Part shown: positions 6,829 through 14,700 of the stretch, piece after piece
Layout: every line of letters starts with the position of its first letter
Numbering within the stretch: position 1 is the stretch's first letter
DNA from: an uncultured Collinsella sp.
GTDB taxonomy: Bacteria > Actinomycetota > Coriobacteriia > Coriobacteriales > Coriobacteriaceae
Assembly: GCA_902470895.1 (NCBI GenBank)
Contig: CABRID010000047.1
Span: forward strand, 1-15,083
Length of the DNA: 15,083 nucleotides
Direction: 5' to 3'
Notes under the pieces: generated by a model
Databases searched by the model: none
Told to the model about the DNA's origin: nothing
The model's input: the letters and a program-made list of their open reading frames with translations, nothing else
Made by a program: the position numbers and the translations under genes

Positions 6829-7650
6829 TTAGGCGTCGAGGTAGATGCGCTGGGGACGATTGCGGTGTCGGGCGAAGATGATGAGCGCCAGACCGGCAAT
6901 CACGAGTGGCAGGCTCAGCAGCTGGCCCATGGTGATGACGCCCCCCAGCAGATAACCCAGCTGGGCATCGGGCACGCGCACGAACTCAACGAGAAAGCGG
7001 ACGATGCCGTACCCCATCACGAACACGCCCATAAACGTACCCTGGGGCAGCAGCGGCTTTTTGCGGCTGAGCACCTGCAAAATACAGAAGAGCACGACGC
7101 CCTCTAGGAATGCCTCATAGAGCTGGGAAGGATGACGCGGCATATCGCCCGCGGTGCCGCCAAAGATCACGCCCCAGGGCAGATCGGTCGGCTTGCCCCA
7201 CAGCTCGCCGTTGACAAAGTTGGCGCAGCGTCCCAGACATAAGGCCAGCGGAGCACCGATAACGGCAAGGTCGGCGATGGTCCAGGCGTCGAGCTTGTAC
7301 ATGCGGCACACGAGCACGCCGCCGATGATGCCGCCCACCAGGCCGCCATGGAAGCTCATGCCGCCTTCATTGGTAGCAAAGATCTCGAGCGGATGCGCCC
7401 AGTAGTAGCCGTCGCCGTAAAAGATGACGTAGAACAGGCGGGCGCCAATGATAAGGCCAAAGACCACGCCGACCACGACACTCGTCAGGTCGTCGACCGT
7501 AATGTCAAAACCCCAACGGCGCTGCGTGCGGTACATGACGACCGCCGTGAGCAGAGCTCCGACCACATAGGCCAAGCCGTACCAGTAGATGGTGATGGGC
7601 CCCGCCGAGATGGCGACGGGATCAAGCATATGGTAGAGGTCGTTGAGCAT
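6829..7650 (-). CDS. lgt: Prolipoprotein diacylglyceryl transferase
   Basis: A 273-residue inner-membrane enzyme that moves diacylglycerol from phosphatidylglycerol to the lipobox cysteine of prolipoproteins, the first step of lipoprotein maturation. It shows about seven membrane segments, the MSFHGGLVGG motif with H101, and the Lgt signature around GRCANFVNGELWG with R141, N143, N146 and E149. These correspond to the essential His, Arg and Glu of the E. coli enzyme. HPSQLYEA at 173-180 and RFLVEFVRVPD at 218-228 are also typical. Length is normal for the family. ATG 7650 is chosen because GGGGG lies 6 bases upstream and the sequence MLNDLYHMLDPVA is where Lgt alignments begin; a 20-residue upstream extension to 7710 would run through a hairpin and is rejected. 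Downstream lies the DUF6020-like gene on the same strand. Confidence 0.97.
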   Translation of the reverse strand: MLNDLYHMLDPVAISAGPITIYWYGLAYVVGALLTAVVMYRTQRRWGFDITVDDLTSVVVGVVFGLIIGARLFYVIFYGDGYYWAHPLEIFATNEGGMSFHGGLVGGIIGGVLVCRMYKLDAWTIADLAVIGAPLALCLGRCANFVNGELWGKPTDLPWGVIFGGTAGDMPRHPSQLYEAFLEGVVLFCILQVLSRKKPLLPQGTFMGVFVMGYGIVRFLVEFVRVPDAQLGYLLGGVITMGQLLSLPLVIAGLALIIFARHRNRPQRIYLDA

Positions 7651-7677
7651 ATCGGTCCCCCTGTTCCCTACATACAA

Positions 7678-7710
7678 ATGCGGCCGCGGGCCTTGCGCTC
7701 GCAGCCGCAT
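7678..7710 (-). terminator. Hairpin between the NifU-like gene and lgt, possible terminator
   Basis: ATGCGGC (7678-7684) pairs with GCCGCAT (7704-7710), and the stem can extend inward over a mismatch with six more pairs including a wobble. On the minus strand the tail is TTTGTATGT, only weakly T-rich. It may terminate the NifU-like transcript partly, or lie in an lgt leader. Confidence 0.4.
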
Positions 7711-7759
7711 ATTCGGGCGTGACGTCTATGCGGAGCATATCGCCCGCAGCTTTCACTTC

Positions 7760-8038
7760 TTAGAACGGCGCATACTCGTCGTACAGGTCATCGGTCTCGC
7801 CGGAGGCATTGACCTGCTCGACACGCGTAACGCCGGGCACGTGCTCCTTGAGGATACGCTCGATGCCCATGGAAAGCGTCAGGGCGCTCATGGGACAACC
7901 GGCACAGGCGCCCTGAAGCTCCAGCTTGACGACGCCCTCGTCATCAACGCCTATATACTCCATGTCGCCGCCGTCGGCCTGCAGGTTGGGGCGAATCTCT
8001 TCAAGAACCTTCTTAAGCAGCTCTTCGTTAACAGCCAC
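7760..8038 (-). CDS. NifU-like iron-sulfur scaffold/carrier (NFU domain)
   Basis: A 92-residue protein consisting almost entirely of one NifU C-terminal (NFU) domain. Residues 5-27 (EELLKKVLEEIRPNLQADGG) are the typical opening, and GACAGCPMSALTL holds the CxxC pair C45/C48 that binds a bridging [4Fe-4S] cluster in a dimer. Such stand-alone NFU proteins pass clusters to target enzymes in the cytoplasm. The acidic C-terminus (TDDLYDEYAPF) is variable. The start is GTG 8038, supported by AAAGGAG 5 bases upstream. No other iron-sulfur assembly gene is within the window, so its partners are unknown. The leader holds a 16-base GC palindrome at 8061-8076. Confidence 0.93.
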   Translation of the reverse strand: MAVNEELLKKVLEEIRPNLQADGGDMEYIGVDDEGVVKLELQGACAGCPMSALTLSMGIERILKEHVPGVTRVEQVNASGETDDLYDEYAPF

Positions 8039-8060
8039 AGGGGCTCCTTTCTCACAATAA

Positions 8061-8076
8061 CGCGGGCGCGCCCGCG
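8061..8076. other. 16-base perfect palindrome in the leader of the NifU-like gene
   Basis: CGCGGGCGCGCCCGCG is fully self-complementary and lies 22 bases upstream of the GTG start. As RNA it could form a tight hairpin only with loss of the central pairs; as DNA it could be an operator. It may also be chance in GC-rich sequence. Confidence 0.4.
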
Positions 8077-8209
8077 GACAGAAGCTATGTTACTACAGCC
8101 ATGTACCCGCTCACGAGCCGTCCATGCGCGCAGACGCGACTTTCACGAGTAGTCAATTTGGGACGGGGCTCTTTTAGCTGCTTTTGCCGCCAGCCGGCGT
8201 TGCCACGCG

Positions 8210-8734
8210 CTACTGCTGAGCCTGCCCCTCGGTGCCGATGTGCACATCGACGATAACCTGGCGGTAGCTGATGCCACAGGAGTCGAGGATGCGGCGGCTG
8301 ATGCGCCCATCATCGGTGTCGGCGTACTTGTTGTCCAGGTAGACAACCTCGCCCACGCCCACCTGCGCCAAAATCTTGGCGCAGTCGTGGCACGGGAACA
8401 GCGTGACGTAGACCGTGGAACCCTCGAGGTCCTTGAGCGAGCCACGGTAGTTGAGCACGGCGTTGGCCTCGGCATGGACCACGTAGTTGTGCTTGTCCTG
8501 CAGCGGGTCGTCGCTCGTACCCCACGGGAAAAAGTCGTCGTTGAGCGCCGAGGGTGTACCGTTGTAGCCCACCGAAAGGATGCGGTGGTTGGTGTTGGCG
8601 ATGCACGCACCCACCTGCGTGTTGGGGTCCTTGCTGCGGCGCTGCGCGGCGATGGCCACGCTCATAAAGAACTCGTCCCAGCTAATGACGTCAAGGCGCT
8701 TGCCTGACGAAGTTTGATGAAGATCGTCCGACAT
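8210..8734 (-). CDS. Deoxycytidylate (dCMP) deaminase family protein
   Basis: A 174-residue zinc deaminase predicted to convert dCMP to dUMP, feeding dTMP synthesis in the cytoplasm. The zinc site is visible: HAEANAVLN with H88 as ligand and E90 as the proton-shuttling glutamate, and PCHDCAK with C115 and C118. SVGYNGTPSALNDDFF (about 54-69) and the KDPNTQVGA block are typical of the ComEB/dCMP deaminase group rather than of cytidine or tRNA adenosine deaminases. ATG 8734 is chosen because GGAGGT lies 7 bases upstream; an upstream ATG at 8770 would overlap the -10 element. An extended -10 (TGCTACAAT) lies 35 bases ahead. It follows coaX but is separated by a hairpin, so it probably has its own promoter. 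Confidence 0.94.
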   Translation of the reverse strand: MSDDLHQTSSGKRLDVISWDEFFMSVAIAAQRRSKDPNTQVGACIANTNHRILSVGYNGTPSALNDDFFPWGTSDDPLQDKHNYVVHAEANAVLNYRGSLKDLEGSTVYVTLFPCHDCAKILAQVGVGEVVYLDNKYADTDDGRISRRILDSCGISYRQVIVDVHIGTEGQAQQ

Positions 8735-8768
8735 GACAGACACCTCCGTAATCGCAATAGTTTGACCC

Positions 8769-8777
8769 ATTGTAGCA
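8769..8777 (-). promoter_or_regulatory. Extended -10 promoter of the dCMP deaminase gene
   Basis: TGCTACAAT on the minus strand fits an extended -10 element (TGN plus TACAAT). It would start transcription about 28 bases before the ATG, with the GGAGGT site within the leader. No clear -35 hexamer is present; the -35 position lies inside the coaX hairpin. Confidence 0.5.
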
Positions 8778-8781
8778 GGTG

Positions 8782-8820
8782 AAAGGTGGGGGCGTTTGTC
8801 CCACCGGCGCCCTCACCTTT
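8782..8820 (-). terminator. Hairpin overlapping the coaX stop, probable terminator
   Basis: Arms at 8782-8794 and 8808-8820 pair over 12 of 13 positions with one A-C mismatch, closing a 13-base loop. The 5' arm includes the last two bases of the coaX stop codon. On the minus strand the 3' arm ends in CCTTT followed by CACC, so the U-tract is poor. The loop contains GGGACA, similar to but not the same as the loop motif of the three post-stop elements. Confidence 0.5.
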
Positions 8821-9670
8821 ACACGCGGCGGGGCTTTTGGTTGATGCGGTAGAGCTCAGCGAGACCCCGCAACGTCAGCGCGTCGTCGACCGTCAGGCTA
8901 TGGCCGACCAGCAACGCGAGCGCCTCGGCATCGTCGCCGGTAATGACGATGGGCACGTCGCCCTCCCCCGCGGCCTTGGTCGCGCGCATCTCGGCGAGCA
9001 CCATATCGAGCATGCCGTCGATGCGGGCCACCTCGCCCAAGACCACGCCCGAGCGCATGGCCTCGCGCGTGTTGCGACCGATCACATGCGTGGGCGCCGA
9101 GGGCTCGACCTGCGGCAGGCGCGCCGCAGCGGCCGAAAGCGAGCGGGCGCCAAGTGCCAGACCCGGCGCGATGACGCCGCCCACAAAGGTACCGCGCGCG
9201 TCGATGACCTCGATATTGGTCGTCGTGCCCAAGTCGATCACGATGCACGGAGAGCCGTAGACGGCACGGGCCGCCACGGCATCGGCGATGCGGTCGGGGC
9301 CGATCTCGGCCGGGTCGTCGTAGTGCACGGGCATGCCGGTCTTAAGTCCCGGCCCCACGGTGAGCACGCGCCCCGTGCAGGTGCGGGAAAGCGCCGTCTT
9401 CCACGGGCGCTCGAGCGCCGGCACCACGCAGCTCAGCACTGCGGCCGCAGGAACGAGCGCACCCGGCATGCCCGCATCGGCTGACAGCGCGCCCATGACC
9501 TGCGCGAGCCTCATGCGCGCCTCGTCGGCCGTAATGCTCGACGGCGTGGTGATCTCGCACGTCGCAAGCGGGCATTCCTGCGCCGCGGCCGAATCCTCGG
9601 CAAACAGGCCAAAGCGAATGAACGTGTTGCCCACGTCGACCGTCAATATATATGCGCACCCATTAAGCAT
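8819..9670 (-). CDS. coaX: Type III pantothenate kinase
   Basis: A 283-residue cytoplasmic kinase that phosphorylates pantothenate in the first step of coenzyme A synthesis, using the ASKHA fold. The N-terminal phosphate motif is DVGNT at 12-16, followed by IRFGL. The GPDR at 124-127 matches the conserved GxDR substrate motif (commonly GADR). DLGTTTNIEVID at 146-157 is the second phosphate-binding strand, and GGVIAPGLALGARSL at 164-178 is characteristic. Length is slightly above the usual 250-260. The start at ATG 9670 is supported by GGAG 8 bases upstream and by the close distance to the DVGNT motif; an 18-residue upstream extension has no such support. It is transcribed divergently from the OPT transporter, with a TATACT 28 bases upstream. 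Confidence 0.95.
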   Translation of the reverse strand: MLNGCAYILTVDVGNTFIRFGLFAEDSAAAQECPLATCEITTPSSITADEARMRLAQVMGALSADAGMPGALVPAAAVLSCVVPALERPWKTALSRTCTGRVLTVGPGLKTGMPVHYDDPAEIGPDRIADAVAARAVYGSPCIVIDLGTTTNIEVIDARGTFVGGVIAPGLALGARSLSAAAARLPQVEPSAPTHVIGRNTREAMRSGVVLGEVARIDGMLDMVLAEMRATKAAGEGDVPIVITGDDAEALALLVGHSLTVDDALTLRGLAELYRINQKPRRV

Positions 9671-9697
9671 CGTCGGCGCTCCTTTCGTCTGCCCAGC

Positions 9698-9703
9698 AGT
9701 ATA
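9698..9703 (-). promoter_or_regulatory. Candidate -10 element of coaX
   Basis: TATACT on the minus strand lies 27 bases before the coaX ATG, leaving a short leader that contains the GGAG site. At 17 bases spacing the -35 position reads GGATGA, a poor match that falls in the inverted repeat at 9719-9736. Confidence 0.4.
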
Positions 9704-9718
9704 TCGCCTACCTAAACC

Positions 9719-9736
9719 AGTCATCCCAAAATGACT
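9719..9736. promoter_or_regulatory. Inverted repeat between divergent coaX and OPT genes, candidate operator
   Basis: AGTCAT and ATGACT form a 6-base inverted repeat around CCCAAA. It lies midway between the two candidate -10 boxes and overlaps both expected -35 positions, so a bound protein could control both genes. A nearly identical 13-base core (AGTCA-A/T-TTTGGGA) recurs at 8151-8163, so it may instead be part of a dispersed sequence. Confidence 0.4.
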
Positions 9737-9746
9737 AGCTTGCGGC

Positions 9747-9752
9747 TATACT
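9747..9752 (+). promoter_or_regulatory. Candidate -10 element of the OPT transporter gene
   Basis: TATACT on the plus strand lies 110 bases before the transporter ATG and would give a leader of about 100 bases. The -35 position (TCCCAA at 17 bases spacing) is weak, so an activator or another promoter is possible. Confidence 0.4.
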
Positions 9753-9799
9753 GGTGCGCGGTCGTGCGCGAGCTCACGCGGCGGCCCTTGGTAACCCGA

Positions 9800-9844
9800 C
9801 TTCCCGCGCCGTATCCGTAGCGGCGCTCCCGGGGGAAGCGGATA
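9800..9844 (+). promoter_or_regulatory. Structured leader of the OPT transporter mRNA
   Basis: CTTCCC (9800-9805) pairs with GGGAAG (9833-9838), and GCGCCG (9806-9811) pairs with CGGCGC (9821-9826), leaving a 6-base bulge and a 9-base loop. The loop segment TATCCG (9812-9817) is also complementary to CGGATA (9839-9844), just 5 bases before the AAAGGAG site. Full hairpin and loop pairing cannot coexist because no linker remains; the inner stem with the loop pairing could form a compact pseudoknot. I recognise no known riboswitch class. Confidence 0.4.
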
Positions 9845-9862
9845 TACGCAAAGGAGTTTTAT

Positions 9863-11566
9863 ATGAGCAATCCCTCGAACCGTGCTTCGATGCGCGGGCA
9901 ACTCACGCTGCGTGGCGTCGTCATCGGCGTCCTTGGCTGCGTAATCATCACGGCAAGCTCGGCCTACACCGCCCTCAAGATGGGCGCACTCCCCTGGCCG
10001 ATCGTCTTCGCTGCCGTCATCTCGCTGTTCTTCCTTAAGCTCATGGGCAACGCCAGCCTCAACGAGGCCAACGTCACCCACACCATCATGTCCGCAGGCG
10101 CCATGGTCGCCGGCGGCCTGGCGTTTACCATCCCGGGCGCCTGGATGCTGGGCTATGCCGACCAGATCAGCTGGCTTGACATGTTTATCGTGGCGCTCGC
10201 CGGCACCATCCTGGGCCTGCTGGCCACCGCGCTCATCCACCGTCACTTTATCGTAGACGCCGCGCTTGAGTTCCCCACCGGCAACGCCGCAGCTCAGACC
10301 CTGCGCGCGACCGAGGCTGGCGGCAAAACCGGCAAGCAGCTCTTTGGTTCCATGGCCATCGCCGGCATCTATAGCGTGCTGCGCGACGCCCTGGGCGTGG
10401 TGCCCAGCATGCTGTGCACGCTCAACATCCCCGGCGTGACCTTTGGCATCTACAACTCGCCCATGCTGCTCTCCGTCGGCTTCCTCGTGGGCTTCGCCCC
10501 CGTCGCCTTCTGGTTTGCCGGCGCGCTGCTGGGCAACTTTGGCATCATCGTGGGTGGCACCGCTGCCGATCTGTTTGACGTTATGACCGCACAGGGCATC
10601 GTCAAGTCCCTGGGCATGGGCCTCATGATGGGCTTTGGCGTCGCCGTCGTCCTCAAGGACATCCTGCCACAGGTTGCCGGTATCGTCCGCGGTCTTGCCG
10701 CCGACAGCTCCACCGACACCGACGAGCAGTCGCTCATCTCGGGCTCCCTTAAGCTCGACGCCGGCATCATCGGCCTGGGCGCTGCCGCCATCGCTGTGAT
10801 CGTCGCCATCGCGCTCGACCTTGGTCCCGTCCCGGCCGTCATCGTGACGCTGTTCACCTTTGTCACCACCATCATGAGCGCACAGAGCTGCGGCCAGACG
10901 GGCATCGACCCCATGGAGATCTTTGGCCTCATCGTCATGCTCATCGTTGCCGCCTTCGCACAGATCGCTCAGGTCAAACTGTTCTTTATCGCCGGCATCG
11001 TAGCCGTGGCGTGCGGCCTTGCGGGCGACGTCATGAACGACTTTAAGGCCGGCGCCGTGCTGGGCACCAACCCGCGCGCGCAGTGGGTCGGCCAGGCCAT
11101 CGGCGGCATCGTGGGCGCCCTGGTCGCCGCCGCCGTCATGGTCGCGCTCGTCACCGCCTATGGTCCGGACGCCTTTGGTCCCGACAAGAGCTTCGTTGCC
11201 GCACAGGCAAGCGTGGTCGCCACCATGGTCTCGGGCATCCCGAGCGTGCCGTGGTTTGCGGGCGGCTTTATCGCCGGCATCATCATGTACTGGCTCGGCA
11301 TTCCGGCCATGATGATCGGTCTGGGCGTGTACCTGCCGTTCTACATGTCGCTCACGGCTTTCCTGGGCTCCTGCGTCAAACTCGCCTACGACAAGTGGTC
11401 CGCCCACCGCGACGCCACCGCTGGTCTTTCTGACGAGGAGAGGGCTGCCAAGGACGCCGCCTTCCAGGAACAGGGCCTGGTTGTCGCCAGCGGCCTGCTG
11501 GGCGGCGAGTCCATCGTCGGCGTTATTCTGGCGTTTGTCTCCGTGGGCTTAAGCCTGCTGGGATAA
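9863..11566 (+). CDS. OPT family oligopeptide transporter
   Basis: A 567-residue inner-membrane protein with about 14-16 hydrophobic segments, matching the OPT/YSL superfamily of proton-coupled oligopeptide or metal-chelate transporters. Recognisable blocks are the N-terminal TLRGVVIG and SAYTALKMGALPWPIVFAA, FPTGNAAAQTLRATEAGG in the first third, CGQTGIDPMEIFG near 345-357, GDVMNDFKAGAVLGTNPRAQ near 389-408, and the C-terminal EQGLVVASGLLGGESIVGV. Length is within the bacterial range of 500-680. A hydrophilic cytoplasmic stretch at about 490-535 precedes the last helices. ATG 9863 has AAAGGAG 6 bases upstream. It is the only plus-strand gene, divergent from coaX, preceded by a structured leader and followed by a perfect terminator, so it is probably monocistronic. 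The substrate cannot be read from sequence. Confidence 0.95.
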   Translation: MSNPSNRASMRGQLTLRGVVIGVLGCVIITASSAYTALKMGALPWPIVFAAVISLFFLKLMGNASLNEANVTHTIMSAGAMVAGGLAFTIPGAWMLGYADQISWLDMFIVALAGTILGLLATALIHRHFIVDAALEFPTGNAAAQTLRATEAGGKTGKQLFGSMAIAGIYSVLRDALGVVPSMLCTLNIPGVTFGIYNSPMLLSVGFLVGFAPVAFWFAGALLGNFGIIVGGTAADLFDVMTAQGIVKSLGMGLMMGFGVAVVLKDILPQVAGIVRGLAADSSTDTDEQSLISGSLKLDAGIIGLGAAAIAVIVAIALDLGPVPAVIVTLFTFVTTIMSAQSCGQTGIDPMEIFGLIVMLIVAAFAQIAQVKLFFIAGIVAVACGLAGDVMNDFKAGAVLGTNPRAQWVGQAIGGIVGALVAAAVMVALVTAYGPDAFGPDKSFVAAQASVVATMVSGIPSVPWFAGGFIAGIIMYWLGIPAMMIGLGVYLPFYMSLTAFLGSCVKLAYDKWSAHRDATAGLSDEERAAKDAAFQEQGLVVASGLLGGESIVGVILAFVSVGLSLLG

Positions 11567-11607
11567 GCTGAGCAGCTGCTCGACAGCAACCATATTGCCT
11601 ACGGCTT

Positions 11608-11647
11608 GCCCGGTCGGTAGCTTTCGCGGCTACCGACCGGGCTTTTT
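11608..11647 (+). terminator. Intrinsic terminator of the OPT transporter gene
   Basis: GCCCGGTCGGTAGC (11608-11621) and its exact complement (11629-11642) form a 14-base-pair stem with a 7-base loop, followed by TTTTT. This is a textbook intrinsic terminator 42 bases after the stop codon. Confidence 0.95.
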
Positions 11648-11654
11648 GATATCG

Positions 11655-11700
11655 AAACAAAGAAAGGCCGGCGCGCTGCGTTTGACAGCGCGCCGGCCTT
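11655..11700 (-). terminator. Intrinsic terminator of the surface-protein gene
   Basis: A perfect 15-base-pair GC-rich stem (11664-11678 with 11686-11700) closes a 7-base loop. On the minus strand it is followed by a T-rich tail (TTCTTTGTTTC). It lies 66 bases after the stop of the large minus-strand gene and faces the plus-strand terminator, giving back-to-back termination between convergent genes. Confidence 0.85.
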
Positions 11701-11766
11701 ATCGTTTGGCTATCGAGACGGTCCCGCTATGAATTGGAGTTCGCTGCAGAGCCGACGCCCGAATCG

Positions 11767-14700
11767 CTACATCTGCTTGCGGCGACGATCGCCCAGCGTC
11801 ACACCAGCGGCCACGAGGGTGATACCGCCGATGACGAAGACCTCGCCCGCAAGCGCGGAGTCATCACCGGTCTGGGCGAGCGCGGCCGACGTTGCCTTCT
11901 TCTTGGCGACAGGAGCCTTTGCAGCAGCCTGCGCAACCTGAGCCTTGGCCTGCGGCTCAGCCTTGGGATGATACTTGTCGTACTCGGCCTGCGCGGCAGC
12001 CAGGGCATCCTTGGCATCGCCAAGCTCGGCAAGCGCGGCGGCATAGGCGTCGTTGGCATCGGACAGCTTGGCATCGGCATCGCTCAGAGCAGCCTTGAGA
12101 CCAGCAGCGGCATCGACGGCGGTCTTATAGCGAGCGTAGGCAGCGTTCAGCTTGACCAGCTTCTCGTTACCCGTCGTGCCCGCGGCAAGAGAGGCCTTGT
12201 GGTCGACAGCCTCAAGATCGGCCTTGAGTGCCTCATCGCTGGCAAGCTCGGCCTTGGCCTTGACGATCTCGAGGTTCGCATCGACGACGGCTTCGTTGGC
12301 GGCCTCGAGCTGCTTCTGGGCATCGGCGACACCGGCGACGGCAGCGTCATAGGCGGCCTTGGCGTCGTCGACCGCCTTCTGAGCGCCGGCGAAGCGCTCG
12401 AAGGCCTTGTGTGCGGTGGCAAGCTCGCCCTCGGCGGCCTTGGCCTTGGCCTGCGCGTCGGACAGGGCCTGCGTCTTGGCGGCAACTGCCTGCTTGGCGT
12501 CCGAAAGAGCAGTCGCGGCCTGGACATCTGCGGCCTGGGCCTTGTCTACACCAGCCTGGGCGGCATCGTCGGCCTTCTTTGCCTCGTCAAGCGAGCCCTG
12601 CTTATTCGCAAGGTCCGCCTGGGCGGCATCGCGCTTGGCGGCAAGGTCCTTGACCGAAGCGGTAGCGTTGTCATACGCCTCGTTGGCCTGTTCGGACTTT
12701 GCCTTGGCGGCATCGCGGGCGCTGCGAGCCTTCGCCTTGTGAGCGGCGGCCTCGGCTGCCTTCGTCTTGCTGTCAGCAAGCGTGGCGTTTGCCTTATCGA
12801 GAGCTGCCTGGGCAGTAGCGGCCTCGCTCTTGGCGGCGTCGAGCTTGGTCTTGGGCGTCTTGACGTCGATACCCTTGAGTTTGGCTTCGGCGGCGTCGTA
12901 TGCCGTCTTCGCGGCGGCGGTGCCGGACTTAGCCTTCTCGTACTCGCCCTTGGCGGTGTTCATGTTCACATCGGCTGCGGTGAAAGCGTCCTGGGCGGCA
13001 TCCTGCCCGTTTACAGCTGCGAAGTAAGCTTCCCTTGTAGTTCCAAAGTTCTTCTGCGCCTCGGCAAGCTTGCCCTGGAGCTCCTTGAGCTGCGCCTTCT
13101 GCGCCTGCGTGCCGCCCGCATTGTAGGCGGAATCGATGTAGTCGTTGAGGAGCTTCTTGAACTCGGAGACAGTGAAATCAGCCTGCGTGTCATCATCGCT
13201 GTAATCGAAGATGGTTACCTCGGAATCGGTATTCTTGCCGCTACCGGTCGCGATGCCGATGGCTCTCGTAGAGGCATCGATAATGTTGAGATAGTGCCCG
13301 CACTCGTGGTAGATGCTGTTGTAGTTCTGATAGATGTAATAGGACTCATATCGATATTTGCCGAGTTTGTCACCATACTGCTCTACATACTTGTCGAAAA
13401 TCTTCTTTTCCTGAGTATAGAGGCCGGTATAGGGCCAGCCGAGGGTATCCTCGGTCTCGCCGCCGGTATATGCGCCGCCTCCGCCAGCAAGGTTTTCACC
13501 GTTGTCGAAGTAGCAGTTCGAGTGTCCCCAGATGTTCGATGAATATGATGTATTAAGGGCGGCTGCCGCAGTCATACGGAGGCTGACGCTGAGCGCCGAC
13601 TGACCGTTCGCCTTGCGGAGGTTGTTCTGGGTGTCGAGATATGTCAGGGCGTTGCGCATCTGCTCCAAGGAGAGCGGATTGGTGTCGCGAGACATATCCT
13701 GATCGACGTACTGGTCATACCAGTCGGCCTTGTCCTCAGCACCGGTCAGCATCGATACGGCATCCTGGGCGTTCTTTTTCTGTGTGGCGGTGAAATCGCT
13801 GCTGTTGCTGATGTAGGCCATAAAGCCGAGCATGCCCTTATTGATGACTTCCTGGTCAACGGTCATGTTGGACTTTAGGTCTGCAATCTGCTGTTCAAGA
13901 GCCTCAACCTGGGCATTAGCAGCGTCATAAGCCTTTTCCGCGGCGTTCGAAGCGGCGCAGGCCGCCTCCCACTCGCTGCGCTTCTGCTGACGGACCTCGA
14001 CGAGTCGGTCGTACTCCGCCTTCTTGTCGGCTTCGGTCTGCTGGGCCTGCTCGCATGCGGCCTTGGCGGCGTCGCGCTTGCTGACGGCGGCGTTGTATTC
14101 CTTGCTTACCGCATCATATGCAGACTGGGCAGATGCCACGGCGGCGTTGGCGGCGTTGGCCTTCTCCTGCGCGGCGGTGACGGTAGTCTGCGCAGCCTGC
14201 AGGTTCGCCTGTGCGGTGGCGTCGGCATCCGTCGCGGCATTGAGCTCCGCCTGCGCGGTCTTGAGCTCACCAGCAGCAGCGTTCTTGGTGGCCTCAAGCG
14301 CACTCAGGTCAACACCCGTACCCGAGACGGCAGCATCGAGCGCGGCTTGCGCCTGGTTGAACTTCTGCTGGGCGTTATCGCGCGCGGTGGTTGCGGCTGC
14401 GAGAGCAGCGGCAGTCTCCTGCTTCTTGGCCTGGGCGGAAGTCAGAGCGGCCTCAGTGTCCTTCTTTTCCTGCTGTGCACTGGCCTCGGCGGCCTTGGCC
14501 TGGTCCAGATTGGCCTGTGCAGCAGCAACGGCCTTATTGGCGTCATCGAGCTTTGCCTGTGCGTCCTCGACGGCCTTCTTGGCGGCCTCGTACTCGTCCA
14601 TACCCATGGCCTCGAGCTTGGCCTGGGCATCATCGAGGGCCTTCTTGGCCTCATCCTGCTTTGCCTTGGCGTCCTTGAGCGCCTGGGTCTTATCCTCGAC

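Noticed and set aside
6829..7710. A longer lgt starting at 7710.
   Set aside because: The 20 extra residues are Arg-rich, pass through a hairpin, lack a ribosome binding site, and do not belong to Lgt; ATG 7650 has one.
9746..11407. A 553-residue open frame on the minus strand opposite the OPT transporter.
   Set aside because: Its translation is low-complexity Asp/Gly/His/Ala-rich, typical of the reverse complement of GC-rich coding DNA. The plus-strand OPT gene has family motifs, a ribosome binding site and a terminator.
13294..13308. HECGH in the surface protein read as a HExxH zinc-protease motif.
   Set aside because: The continuation GHYLNI and the upstream GHS...GENLA place it as the last CAP-domain motif. 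No glutamate or other third metal ligand in protease spacing is evident.
11734..13542. A 602-residue open frame on the plus strand opposite the surface protein.
   Set aside because: It is antisense to repetitive Ala/Lys/Glu coding sequence with strong third-position bias, which removes stops from the opposite strand. Its Gly/Leu-rich translation has no recognisable domain, and the minus-strand gene has clear CAP and LAQTG features.
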